A DNA stretch of 64,000 nt. Origin: CAYNLK01 sp964398055. GTDB taxonomy: Bacteria; Chloroflexota; Anaerolineae; 4572-78; J111. The stretch is taken from NCBI GenBank assembly GCA_964398055.1, contig CAYNLK010000017.1, positions 1 to 64,000 on the forward strand, in the 5' to 3' direction. Below the pieces are notes generated by a model, which saw only the letters and a program-made list of their open reading frames with translations, searched no databases and was not told the origin of the DNA. Shown in pieces: positions 48,685 to 57,411 of the stretch (within the stretch, counting starts at the first letter, position 1; every line of letters starts with the position of its first letter). A program made the position numbers and the translations under genes.

Positions 48685-49693
48685 ATTGCTGGTCTTTGGC
48701 CTGAGTGGCCGCGCCCAACATGGGATGCAGCTCCATAGCCGGCGAATATTTGCTGGCCGGGACGGTCTTGCCCAGGGCTTCGGCCATCGCCCGGACGTAG
48801 TGGGGCGCGCCGCCGCAGCAAACGCCGATGTAATTCACCCCCATTTCCCTGGCGATCCGGGCAAAATTGGCCATCTCAAAGCGGGTGAGTAGAAACGGCT
48901 CCAGGGCAATCGGAAAGGCCTGGGCTTCGCCGGGTCGCCGTAACGACTCAAACGTGGGCTGCTCCGGGGTGGTGCGGTAGGGTACCGGCTGGGCGGCGAC
49001 GTAACCGCTGACCCCATCCCGAATCTTCTGCAAGAGCGGCAGCATGGTGGCCGGCCCCCGGTCGCAGTTGAGACCGACCACATCGGCGCCGTTGTCGGCC
49101 AGGATTTTGCAAGCCTCTTCATAGCGGTAGCCATCGCGGGTCCGCTCCGGCTGGACGGTGGCCAAAGTGACCATGGCCGGCAGATCGAACTCTTTGATGA
49201 CTTCCAGCCCGATCAAGGCTTCGCCCAAATAGTCGTTGGTCTCGGCAATGACCATGTCAATGCCTTCCTCCACCGCCCAGCCCAATTGCTCACGATACAT
49301 CGCCCGGACCAACTGGCCGGTTCGGTCGGGATCGTCCGGGTCATACACCCAGGTGTTGCAAATATTGCCGGCTACCAGGGCGTCGCTTTCCCGGGCAACA
49401 TGACGAGCCAGCCGGACAGCCTGTCGATTCATCGCCTCCAAATCGTTTTCCCGGCCCACGTCTTTCAGCTTTTCCCGATGGGCGTAGTAGGTCAAGGCGA
49501 CCATGACCTCGCTGCCGGCCCGCAAATATTCCCGGTGCAGTTGGCTGAGCGCCTCAGGAAAGTCCAGCACCACTTCCGGCACATACGGCCCGGCCTTGAT
49601 GTAGCCGCGCCGCTCCAACTCAAAAACGTAACCTTCGGCGCCCAGAACCACATCGTTTGCCAATCTTTCTAAGAGTCCCCTTTTGTTTGGCAT
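48659..49693 (-). CDS. Homocysteine S-methyltransferase-family protein
   Basis: A 344-residue zinc-dependent methyltransferase-like protein (BHMT/MetH-N family), which moves a methyl group from a betaine, SAM or similar donor to homocysteine. Zinc ligands are the Cys in VGLNCDRG and the pair in GVCCGGAP. VLGAEGYVFELERRGYI is an unusual beginning for the family, which typically has a 'DGGMGTQL'-like start. GAGGAGG precedes ATG 49693. It is the last gene of the IclR-led minus-strand operon. An alternative role as a thiol or selenol methyltransferase is possible. Confidence 0.87.
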   Translation of the reverse strand: MPNKRGLLERLANDVVLGAEGYVFELERRGYIKAGPYVPEVVLDFPEALSQLHREYLRAGSEVMVALTYYAHREKLKDVGRENDLEAMNRQAVRLARHVARESDALVAGNICNTWVYDPDDPDRTGQLVRAMYREQLGWAVEEGIDMVIAETNDYLGEALIGLEVIKEFDLPAMVTLATVQPERTRDGYRYEEACKILADNGADVVGLNCDRGPATMLPLLQKIRDGVSGYVAAQPVPYRTTPEQPTFESLRRPGEAQAFPIALEPFLLTRFEMANFARIAREMGVNYIGVCCGGAPHYVRAMAEALGKTVPASKYSPAMELHPMLGAATQAKDQQFMTDWQAQ

Positions 49694-49709
49694 CGGTCTA
49701 CCTCCTCGA

Positions 49710-49798
49710 AAATGGTTGGTTTGTTGGTCAGGTGGTTAGTTGGTTAGTTTGTTCGATAGTTGGTTATCCAGCCAACTAACCAACTATCAAACCAACTC
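49710..49798. repeat. GTTGGTT simple-sequence tract with hairpin
   Basis: Repeated GGTTAGTTGGTTAGTT-like words, then the inverse CCAACTAACCAACTATCAAA. The two halves (49735-49765 and 49770-49795) can pair. The same words occur at 922-964. Confidence 0.7.
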
Positions 49799-49799
49799 A

Positions 49800-50471
49800 T
49801 CATTCCCGTTGTCGTCCCATTGAGACTATCGCACTCGCTGGCTCTTCCCCCGCCAGGTCGCGGACGGCCCGCCAGACCGGTTGGTCGCGATAGTCGTAAT
49901 ATTTGGTCCGCAGTAAAACCAAACTGCCCGGCGACATCAACCCGCCGGGCAGCCGGCCCTGGTGCAGCCGAATCGATTCGTAAAAATCCGGCGACATCTG
50001 CACCGCCTGGGCATGTTTTTGATTCCTGGCCCAGTGCTGGATCCCCTGAGGGTGGCTGAACAGGACCAGGTTACAGGCATCGCCGTTGTCCAGTTGGAGC
50101 GTACTGTAGCTGAGCAAATCGCCAAAGTCGGGCAGTTCGGCGATCAGTTCTCTATCCAGCTCATTCAGGATATCACGATTAACGTGCGGACGCTTTTGAC
50201 CACAAAATCCAACCACGGTCAGGTCGCCCGGTTGGCCCATGGCCGCCGGGTTTACCAGGGCGATCCGGTGGAGGCGCCCGCCAGTCTCTTCCAGATACAG
50301 GATGATAGGACGGGGCTGATCCGGGACAGGCGCCGCCGCTTGCACAAACTGGCGTAAGGTCTGGGCCATATGTTGCAGTGTGCGGGCGTCGGCCAGGCTG
50401 CGGGCCGGCCCGGTAAAGGGCCGATCTTCAACCATTTCTGAAGGTCCCAGGCGGATAAGCTGATTTGACAC
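49800..50471 (-). CDS. Hypothetical protein in the FAD-oxidase operon
   Basis: A 223-residue protein of unrecognised family, with no signal peptide or membrane segment. Alternating beta/alpha character is visible: IILYLEETGGRLHRIALVNP, GDLTVVGFCGQ, DACNLVLFSHPQGIQHWARN, and GSLVLLRTKYYDYR. I take GTG 50471 because AGGAGGTGGAGC lies about 11 bases upstream; the longer ORF runs into a hairpin repeat. It lies between the FAD-dependent oxidoreductase and the homocysteine methyltransferase, so its role is probably linked to that pathway. Confidence 0.65.
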   Translation of the reverse strand: MSNQLIRLGPSEMVEDRPFTGPARSLADARTLQHMAQTLRQFVQAAAPVPDQPRPIILYLEETGGRLHRIALVNPAAMGQPGDLTVVGFCGQKRPHVNRDILNELDRELIAELPDFGDLLSYSTLQLDNGDACNLVLFSHPQGIQHWARNQKHAQAVQMSPDFYESIRLHQGRLPGGLMSPGSLVLLRTKYYDYRDQPVWRAVRDLAGEEPASAIVSMGRQRE

Positions 50472-50535
50472 AGACGCTCCACCTCCTGTTGAAGCTACCA
50501 GCTTGCTGGAGAGAAATTGCCATAGGTTCAAAAGA

Positions 50536-50599
50536 GCCGGTGTCGAGGCTTTAGCCGGTGAAAAATACGGCATTTTCCGGCTAAAGCCTTGATTCCAGA
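50536..50599. repeat. MITE core, degraded copy
   Basis: GGTGTCGAGGCTTTAGCCGG and its partner CCGGCTAAAGCCTTGATTCC match the inner arms of the MITEs at 38108 and 40470, but terminal repeats and target duplication are missing. Confidence 0.6.
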
Positions 50600-50630
50600 A
50601 CACTCTCCGACAGCCTGTTGGGGTAAGGCG

Positions 50631-51962
50631 TTAAACCCAGGGCGAATGGCTGTTTGAACTGCCGAAGGTTTTGCCCGCGGCAAAACGGTTGAGAGCAAAC
50701 GGTTTCAACTCCGTGACCTCCTCCCCTTGCAGATAGCGGGCGACCAGCTTGCCGGCGCCGGTCATCTTAAAGCCGTGGTTGCTGTCGGCGATCATGTAGA
50801 CATTGGGCAGCACCCAGTCAAAAATGGGCACGTTATCCGGGGTAAAGGCGCCGATGCCGCCGTTGCGCCGTTCGCGGAAGTTGGGCCGGCAGCCCTCAAA
50901 GCGGGCCATCGTCTGGGCCATGGCCGCGCACAAGTAATCGGCAAACTCCGGCTCAGCCTGGTAGGCGTCGTTGGCGTGACCGTAGGGGTCGGTGACCGCC
51001 TCCGGCCCAAGTTTGACTGGGGTAGTGCCGCCCTGCAAGCCAGGCCGGTCCATCCGCTCGTTGCCGTTTTTGAAGTAGACGTAGGTATAATCGGCTAACT
51101 GCTGATCGGTCCTTTCGTCAAATACCGGCGTGTTCATCAGTTCCACGTGCAGCACCGGCGGATTCAGGCCGGCCGGGGTCACATAGGGTTGGGCGTGGTA
51201 CACCTCGCCCTCCAGCAGCCGCCAGTAGGTCCACATATCCTTAACCTCGCTGGTGCCGTCGGCGTAGCGACAATCCAGTGTCAGCGGCTGCTGGAGCATA
51301 GTCCAATGTTTGGGTGTCCAGGCCCCTAATCCCCAGACCACCAAATCGCATTTGATGGCGCCCTGGTTGGTCTCCACGGCGATAACCTGGCCGGCCTGCA
51401 CCGTATACCCGGTCACCTCGACGCCGGTTAGAATGCGGACGTTGTGCTCGGCGCATTTGCGGGCCAGCCCTTGCAAGGCCTGGCGGGTGCCGGCATAGCC
51501 GCTAACCTGCTCGTGAATGACCACGTCGACCTTGTCTGTTTTGAAGTCGGGCCAGATTGTTTTGAGAAATTGGCGGGCTTCCAGACCCACGTACAGGTCC
51601 GAAGTGTAATCGACCGAGTTCTGACTGCGCTGGATGCGCTCGTAGTCGGGAATCTGGTTGGCTTCACCGCAGGAAATGTAGCCCACCTGCTGAAAGCCAA
51701 AGGCGACCGGGTCGGACATCCACACGTCAACGCTGTGACGCAAAATGGCGTGGAGCGGCTCGGTCATATAAAAATTGCGCACGCAGCCGCAGGCAATGCC
51801 TGAGGCGCCCGCGCCGACGCCGCCTTTGTCGAGCACCACGATATCCTGGCCGCTCCCCCGGCCTCTGGCCTCAAGCTCCATGGCCAGGTGCCAGGCTGTG
51901 CTCAGGCCGTGGATGCCGGCCCCAATGATGACATATTGGCAAGAATCTGGAATTTTACCCAT
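50631..51962 (-). CDS. FAD-dependent amine oxidase/dehydrogenase (DAO family)
   Basis: A 443-residue D-amino-acid-oxidase-family flavoprotein (sarcosine, dimethylglycine or glycine-oxidase-like). The dinucleotide motif is VIIGAGIHGLSTAWHLAMEL, with GVGAGASGIACGCVRNFY and IADSNHGFKMTGAGKLVARY at the C-terminus. The family reaction is oxidative demethylation or deamination. The neighbour methyltransferase and IclR regulator suggest a betaine- or methylamine-type pathway. A strong AAGGGGGGAT precedes ATG 51962. Confidence 0.9.
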   Translation of the reverse strand: MGKIPDSCQYVIIGAGIHGLSTAWHLAMELEARGRGSGQDIVVLDKGGVGAGASGIACGCVRNFYMTEPLHAILRHSVDVWMSDPVAFGFQQVGYISCGEANQIPDYERIQRSQNSVDYTSDLYVGLEARQFLKTIWPDFKTDKVDVVIHEQVSGYAGTRQALQGLARKCAEHNVRILTGVEVTGYTVQAGQVIAVETNQGAIKCDLVVWGLGAWTPKHWTMLQQPLTLDCRYADGTSEVKDMWTYWRLLEGEVYHAQPYVTPAGLNPPVLHVELMNTPVFDERTDQQLADYTYVYFKNGNERMDRPGLQGGTTPVKLGPEAVTDPYGHANDAYQAEPEFADYLCAAMAQTMARFEGCRPNFRERRNGGIGAFTPDNVPIFDWVLPNVYMIADSNHGFKMTGAGKLVARYLQGEEVTELKPFALNRFAAGKTFGSSNSHSPWV

Positions 51963-52029
51963 TGAGCATCCCCCCTTGAATATGATGGATCATCAATATT
52001 TAAACATTGTCGCTTGAACTCAACGGAAC

Positions 52030-52066
52030 ACGCACTACGAAACGTGTTGTGTGTTTCGTGGTGCGT
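52030..52066. repeat. GTTTCGTGGTGCGT hairpin
   Basis: ACGCACTACGAAAC (52030-52043) pairs with GTTTCGTGGTGCGT (52053-52066), one mismatch, loop of nine. It lies between the IclR and FAD-oxidase genes. The related element at 55284-55333 shares GTGTTTCGTGG and CCTAA. Confidence 0.65.
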
Positions 52067-52103
52067 TTGTCCTAACCGCTTTCATTTATTTTCCGAGAAT
52101 TCT

Positions 52104-52889
52104 CTACTCATTGGTCGGGACGCGACCAAGCTGCCGTGAGATGTTACCGGCCGTTTGCCGGACCGCGGCCGCAACTTGCTCAACTTCGTCCGGCCCAATC
52201 CGGTAGGTGGGGCCGGAGACCACCAGGGCGGCGACTACCCGGCCGGTGTGGTCAAAAAGGGGCGCGGCCACGGTGCTCAAACCTTCCTGGTGTTCTTGAT
52301 GGGTGACGGCGTAACCCTGCTGGCGGATTTGAACCAGAGTTTGGGCCAGAAGCTGGTGATCGACGACGGTCTGGCCGGTATAACGAGGCAATTCCGCCGG
52401 TAGAATCGCCTCCCTTGCCTCTGGCGGCAGATAGGCTAACAAAACCTTACCCGCCGACGTGCAGTGCAGCGGCGTCCGCCGGCCAATTCGGCCGACATAT
52501 TGAATCGGCCGGGGGCTGGGCGCGCCGGCGATATTCATACATTCGTGCTCGCTCAAAATGGCCAGGTTGACGGTTTCTTGGGTGCGCTCGGCCAGCTCGT
52601 TCAGGTAGGGTTGGGCTAACTCGCGTAAATCGAGCCGGTCGAGCACGATGCCGGCCAGCGTCACCAGGGTCATACCCAGGTGATATTTGCCGGTCTCCGG
52701 ATTCTGCTCAACAAAGCCTTCTTGCTGCAACGTGGACAACAGCCGCGAGACCGTGCTTTTGTGCAAACCCAGTTGTTGGCTCAGGGCGGTGACGCCCTGC
52801 TCAGCATCGGTGGTGGTGAAGCAACGCAAAATTGCCGCTGCCCGCTGCACGGATTGAATCCCGGCGTCTGAAGCCTGCTTCTTTGTCAT
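52104..52889 (-). CDS. IclR-family transcriptional regulator
   Basis: A 261-residue regulator. The N-terminal winged helix is GIQSVQRAAAILRCFTTTDA, GVTALSQQLGLHKSTVSRLL, then STLQQEGFVEQNPETGKYHL. The C-terminal effector domain runs from LRELAQPYLNELAERTQETV to GRVVAALVVSGPTYRI. ATG 52889 is the likely start; an earlier TTG at 52919 is also open. It heads the minus-strand operon with the FAD-oxidase. A consensus promoter and operator lie just upstream, so autoregulation and control of this operon are likely. Confidence 0.92.
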   Translation of the reverse strand: MTKKQASDAGIQSVQRAAAILRCFTTTDAEQGVTALSQQLGLHKSTVSRLLSTLQQEGFVEQNPETGKYHLGMTLVTLAGIVLDRLDLRELAQPYLNELAERTQETVNLAILSEHECMNIAGAPSPRPIQYVGRIGRRTPLHCTSAGKVLLAYLPPEAREAILPAELPRYTGQTVVDHQLLAQTLVQIRQQGYAVTHQEHQEGLSTVAAPLFDHTGRVVAALVVSGPTYRIGPDEVEQVAAAVRQTAGNISRQLGRVPTNE

Positions 52890-52934
52890 CACGGGTATCG
52901 TCTTGGGTCGGGCTGGCAATGTTGACGGAGATGG

Positions 52935-53005
52935 TGTTGCGTATGATGCAACACTGTTCCCCCATTAAGCATTTCTATTATACTACACCTGTGCGGCGCT
53001 GTCAA
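52935..53005 (-). promoter_or_regulatory. Consensus promoter and IclR-type operator
   Basis: On the minus strand, TTGACA (53000-53005), a 17-bp spacer and TATAAT (52977-52982) match the sigma-70 consensus. About 24 bp downstream lies TGTTGC-N7-GCAACA (52935-52953), a dyad of the shape bound by IclR-family proteins. Confidence 0.88.
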
Positions 53006-53362
53006 CGGGTTTTTTGCCGGCCGGGGTACATCCAGAATCTTAGGCCACTCAGGTAGCCGGCGCTGGCTACTACAATTTGGGCAGCTACGGGGATCACATT
53101 GGGGTCGTATTGGGATCGTATTAAGACCCCATTAGAGCGCCATTAAGCGCCGGAGTATTAGCCTTAAAGCGCTGGGCGCTTAACCGGGCCGCCGCGCCCC
53201 GCTAATGCGCTAACACTGGAATTTTCGGAGGGAATGTGGTAATATGAGGCCAGCCGATAATCCAAGGCGCGGGTTTGCCGCTAATTCAAGGTTGGGCGCA
53301 CTCTTTTCGCGATCGATTCAAAGATTGAGAAAACGTATACTCACTTCCAGGAAACTTCCTCT
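53006..53362. other. Intergenic region before the S15-like peptidase
   Basis: No gene seen. It holds degenerate ATTAAGCGCC-type words (about 53130-53200), including an imperfect dyad at TTAAAGCGCTGGGCGCTTAA. The promoter of the downstream gene is presumably close to 53300-53350, but no confident boxes were found. Confidence 0.5.
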
Positions 53363-55273
53363 ATGAAAAACTTCATTGCAGATGATAAACAAACGTGGTC
53401 ACTTTTGTATTTCGCGGTTATCTTGGCGCTGCTCGGTAGTTGCGCCGGCCCGGTCTCGACAAACAGCCCTGGGCCGGGTGAAACTACCACCCCCAAGTCG
53501 ACGGTCTCGGTGCCGACGGTCACCGCCGCCAGCCTGCCGACAAACACCCCAGAGGAGCGCCTGTCACAACCGGGTAACTACGAGGGCTATTCTCAACCGC
53601 TGTATCACCAAAGAAGTTCATCATCGCAGTACATCCCAATGCGAGATGGAACAAAATTGGCGGCGCTCATCCTCCGGCCGGCTCAGGATGGCAAGACGGT
53701 GACCACGCCCTTGCCGGTGATCTGGACCCACAACCGCTATCATCGCGAGGGGATATTCAATTGGCATTACCTGCAAACTGTATTGAAGTATGGCTATGTG
53801 ATTGTCTCGGTGGATGTGCGCGGCACCGGGGCTTCATTTGGCACTTATCGAGATCTATTCTCGCCAGAAGAAACCCGCGACGCCTATGACATCACCGAGT
53901 GGCTGGCGGTACAACCCTGGTCTGATGGGAATATTGGCATGTTTGGCCGGTCATATTTGGGCATCACCCAATTCATGGCGGCCAGCACCGCGCCGCCTCA
54001 CTTGAAGGCGATTTTTCCCGAAATGTCTGAGTTTGATCGTTATTCCTTTATATATCCGGGCGGCGTGTTCCATGACGATTTCTTCCGCCAGTGGGGAAAT
54101 ATGATCAACAGGTTAGATGCTGACGGTTCGGCTGTAGATGAAGATCTGGATAGGATCATGCTCCAGGAAGCCTTGAAGGAACATGCGGGCAATATGGATG
54201 TGTTTGATGCGTATGCGCATTTGCCTTATCGAGATAGCGTGTCTGCCCTGACTGGCATGCAGCCCTATATCACCAACAACCCGGCGAATTACCTGAAAGA
54301 GATCCGGAGTTCCGGTATACCCGTGTACCATTGGGCGGGCTGGTATGACATGTTCCCTAAGCATGCGCTCTTGTGGTACAGCAACCTGACGAACCCTCAA
54401 AAAATCGTGATTGGCCCCTGGGCGCATCCGCAATTGGGGTACCTCGATCTGGCCATAGAAGAAGTGCGCTGGTATGACTACTGGCTCAAAGGGATTGACA
54501 ATGGGGTGATGAGCGAAGCACCCATTTATTACTACACCATGGGAGAGGGGAAGAATTCTGGTTGGCATTCAGCCTGGCAGTGGCCATTGCCCAATCAAAA
54601 GCTCACCAACTATTATTTCGATGGCACAAAATCAGGCAGCGTAGACTCTGTAAATGACGGGAGTCTCAGCCTGGATTTGCCTGTAACGACGACCGGCGTA
54701 GATGAGTATCTTGTGGATTACTCTACGACTTCCGGCACGGCCACCCGTTGGACAGCCGGATACGATGTCATGTCGCCTGTTTATCCCAACACGATGATGT
54801 TCAATGATGAGAAAGGGTTGACCTATACGACCCCGCCTTTACCGGCTGAGGTCGAGGTCACCGGCCACCCGGTTGTCCATCTTTGGGTCACCTCTTCCGC
54901 CAAGGACGGAGATTTCTTTGTGTATCTGGAAGATATTTCTGCAGCCCGCTATTCAAAATTCGTCACTGAGGGTAATCTACGCGCCTCCCACAGAGCCATT
55001 TCCACAGCGCCTTATGAGAATCTGGGACTGCCTTATCATCGCAGCTATGCCGAAGATATCGCCGATTTGCCCGATCAGCCGGTTGAACTGGTTTTCGATT
55101 TGTTGCCCACATCTTATGTCTTTGCTGCCGGCCACCGGATTCGGGTAACGATCACCTGTGCGGATAAAGATACTGCCCTGACGCCGCAGTTGGATCCTCC
55201 TCCCACGGTTCATCTATATCGTGAGGCCGATCATGCCTCGTACATTGTGCTGCCCATTATTCCCAACCCGTGA
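53363..55273 (+). CDS. CocE/NonD-family (S15) hydrolase, lipoprotein
   Basis: A 636-residue exported hydrolase. The signal ends in LLGSC (a lipobox), followed by a Thr/Ser/Pro linker. The alpha/beta core shows SVDVRGTGASFGTYRD and nucleophile Ser197 in GMFGRSYLGI. Asp in WYDMFPK and His in GPWAHPQLG are the likely partners. The C-terminal PepX-type beta-sandwich follows (VTGHPVVHLWVTSSAKDGDF, then FAAGHRIRVTI). The family comprises X-Pro dipeptidyl-peptidases, cocaine-esterase-like and acylase enzymes. The substrate is unknown. Confidence 0.92.
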   Translation: MKNFIADDKQTWSLLYFAVILALLGSCAGPVSTNSPGPGETTTPKSTVSVPTVTAASLPTNTPEERLSQPGNYEGYSQPLYHQRSSSSQYIPMRDGTKLAALILRPAQDGKTVTTPLPVIWTHNRYHREGIFNWHYLQTVLKYGYVIVSVDVRGTGASFGTYRDLFSPEETRDAYDITEWLAVQPWSDGNIGMFGRSYLGITQFMAASTAPPHLKAIFPEMSEFDRYSFIYPGGVFHDDFFRQWGNMINRLDADGSAVDEDLDRIMLQEALKEHAGNMDVFDAYAHLPYRDSVSALTGMQPYITNNPANYLKEIRSSGIPVYHWAGWYDMFPKHALLWYSNLTNPQKIVIGPWAHPQLGYLDLAIEEVRWYDYWLKGIDNGVMSEAPIYYYTMGEGKNSGWHSAWQWPLPNQKLTNYYFDGTKSGSVDSVNDGSLSLDLPVTTTGVDEYLVDYSTTSGTATRWTAGYDVMSPVYPNTMMFNDEKGLTYTTPPLPAEVEVTGHPVVHLWVTSSAKDGDFFVYLEDISAARYSKFVTEGNLRASHRAISTAPYENLGLPYHRSYAEDIADLPDQPVELVFDLLPTSYVFAAGHRIRVTITCADKDTALTPQLDPPPTVHLYREADHASYIVLPIIPNP

Positions 55274-55283
55274 CGTTGACCTG

Positions 55284-55333
55284 GTGTTTCGTGGCCTAAG
55301 TAAGCCCACAGTTATGGTTAGGACACGAAACAC
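55284..55333. repeat. GTGTTTCGTGG inverted repeat
   Basis: GTGTTTCGTGGCCTAA (55284-55299) and TTAGGACACGAAACAC (55318-55333) pair at 15 of 16 positions. It follows the S15-like gene and may serve as a 3' stabiliser or terminator, although there is no T-run. Confidence 0.7.
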
Positions 55334-55457
55334 TTAGGCAGTTGGGCATGAAGGGCAACATTACTATGGGGCTATTTGCGCCCAACTGCACTAGAGTTGG
55401 AGAAAGATTGGTTGCTGAGTAGCGGCGACAGACACCACAACGAAAAGGAGATTCAAA

Positions 55458-56117
55458 ATGAAAAACTTGCAAAAAATGGGCGGCTTTGCCGCGCTATACC
55501 TGGCAATAGCATACTTGACAGGTATTGTGTTGTTTCTGTTTGTGTTGGACTACCCCAGTATTGTCGAACCTGCTCAGAAGGTAGCTTTACTCGTAGACAA
55601 GCAGATGGTCATCTACATAACGAACTTGTTAATGTATGTGATATTCGGCGTCTTTCTGGTTGTCTTGACTCTGGCGCTCTACGAGCGCTTGAATACCGCC
55701 TCGCCAGCAATAATTCGGACGGCGACTGCCATTGGGATTATTTGGGCGGGCGCGCTGATTGCCAGTGGTATGGTAGCCAATGCTGGTATTGCTCCCACCG
55801 TCGCGCTCTATGATAAAGACCCTACTCAAGCCGCATTGACCTGGTTGGCGATTGAATCTGTAGCAAACGGGTTGGGCGGCGCAAATGGTGAGATTTTAGG
55901 CGGCTTATGGACACTTCTTGTAAGTTGGGCTGCTTTGCAAGTGAGTGGGCTTCCCAAGTGGTTGAACTATCTTGGCATATTGGTTGGCGTGATAGGCATC
56001 ATTTCAACTGTCCCAGGTCTTAGCGACCTGGCAGGGCTGTTTGGAATGAGCCAAATCCTGTGGTTCGTCTGGCTAGGGATTGTCCTGTTGCGTCGGAGTC
56101 CAAGCGCGGCAGTGTAA
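55458..56117 (+). CDS. DUF4386-like membrane protein
   Basis: A 219-residue protein with about six hydrophobic helices (ALYLAIAYLTGIVLFLFVL, NLLMYVIFGVFLVVLTLALY, ATAIGIIWAGALIASGMV, and so on). It matches the general pattern of DUF4386 proteins. AAGGAGATT lies just upstream of ATG 55458. The function is unknown, and it has no clear operon partner. The 282 bp after it hold no gene. Confidence 0.78.
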   Translation: MKNLQKMGGFAALYLAIAYLTGIVLFLFVLDYPSIVEPAQKVALLVDKQMVIYITNLLMYVIFGVFLVVLTLALYERLNTASPAIIRTATAIGIIWAGALIASGMVANAGIAPTVALYDKDPTQAALTWLAIESVANGLGGANGEILGGLWTLLVSWAALQVSGLPKWLNYLGILVGVIGIISTVPGLSDLAGLFGMSQILWFVWLGIVLLRRSPSAAV

Positions 56118-56399
56118 AACAATAGACGCAATAACAATACCGCCGTACTCCTATAGCTGAATTAAAACAATATGTCAACGACATAACTGAGCCTGTTGAG
56201 ACTGGGCGAAAATTAAACACCCTTCGTACGCCCAATATGCCAGCCGTCTAACGAGTGGTTGTAGCCGACGTGAAGCGCGACTGAAGTGGGCGTTGGGTGG
56301 CAGCATTATTCTCCAAATAGAGTAATGGGACGATGAAAGATTATCCAAAACGGCGCTCTATTTCCCGGCCACACCGGCCCCATAGCTGATCGATGAGCC

Positions 56400-57404
56400 A
56401 TGCCAACCAACCTGCCGCCGGAATATTTTGAGGTCGAAAAACGATACAAAGCCGCCGAGTCGCCGGCCGAAAAGGCGGCGGCGCTGGAAGAGCTGATCGG
56501 CACCATCCCCAAACACAAGGGCACCGACAAACTGCGGGCCGATCTGCGCCGGCGGCTGTCGAAGCTGAAAAGCTCGGCCCAGACCAGCAGAGGAACCGGC
56601 CGCCATACCTCGGCCTACCGGATCGATCGCGAAGGCGCCGGGCAGGCCGTGCTGGTCGGCCCGACCAACGTCGGCAAATCGGCCCTGGTGGCGATGCTGA
56701 CCAACGCCGCCCCGGAGGTCGGGCCGGCCCCCTACACCACCTGGCAGCCGACCCCCGGCATGATGCCCTACGAAAATGTCCAGATTCAACTGATCGACAC
56801 CCCGGCCCTGAATCGAGACTACGTGGAGCCGGAGTTATGGCATTTACTGCGGCAGACCGACGTGGTGCTGCTGGTGGTCGATTTGCAGGCCGACCCGGTG
56901 GCCCAGTTGGCTGAGACCACTGCCTTGCTGGCCGAACACCGCATTGTGCCCGACCAGTGGCACGATCGTTACGCCGACGAGGAGCAGCGCCGCCTCTTCT
57001 TCAGCCAGATGCTGGTGCTGGCCAACAAATATGACGACGCCGCGGCCGACGAGAATTTTGACATCTTCTGCGAGCTGCTCGACGTTGAGACCGACTGGCC
57101 GCCGCCGATAGTGCCGGTGTCGGCCCGAACCGGTCGCAACCTGGAGCAGTTCAAGCGTGAGTTGTTCAGCCGGCTCGACGCCATCCGCATCTACTCCAAA
57201 CCGCCGGGCCAAGAGCCTGATTTCAGCACCCCGTTTGTGCTGGAAAAAGGCAGCACCGTAGCCGACTTTGCCCGAAAGGTGCATAAAGATTTCTACGAAA
57301 AGCTAAAGTCGGCCCGGCTGTGGGGCAGCGCTCTCCACGCCGGCCAGATGGTCAGCCGCGACTACGTGCTGCAAGATGGCGACGTGGTCGAGCTGCACCT
57401 TTGA
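56400..57404 (+). CDS. DRG/OBG-like GTPase with C-terminal TGS domain
   Basis: A 334-residue GTPase. G1 is VGPTNVGKSALV, G3 is DTPALNRDYVEP, and G4 is NKYDDAA. A helical N-terminus (EVEKRYKAAESPAEKAAALE) precedes it, and a TGS domain ends the protein (STVADFARKVHKDFYEKLKS, then RDYVLQDGDVVELHL). The architecture matches Drg-type proteins, which act on the ribosome or in translation. Start ATG 56400 has no clear ribosome-binding site. Confidence 0.9.
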   Translation: MPTNLPPEYFEVEKRYKAAESPAEKAAALEELIGTIPKHKGTDKLRADLRRRLSKLKSSAQTSRGTGRHTSAYRIDREGAGQAVLVGPTNVGKSALVAMLTNAAPEVGPAPYTTWQPTPGMMPYENVQIQLIDTPALNRDYVEPELWHLLRQTDVVLLVVDLQADPVAQLAETTALLAEHRIVPDQWHDRYADEEQRRLFFSQMLVLANKYDDAAADENFDIFCELLDVETDWPPPIVPVSARTGRNLEQFKRELFSRLDAIRIYSKPPGQEPDFSTPFVLEKGSTVADFARKVHKDFYEKLKSARLWGSALHAGQMVSRDYVLQDGDVVELHL

Positions 57405-57411
57405 ATTTGGC

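Noticed and set aside
52890..53362. A tRNA gene in the intergenic region before the S15-like peptidase
   Set aside because: Some GC-rich dyads (GGTAGCCGGCGCTGGCTACT) look stem-like, but no cloverleaf with a T-arm (GGTTCGAATC-like) could be formed.
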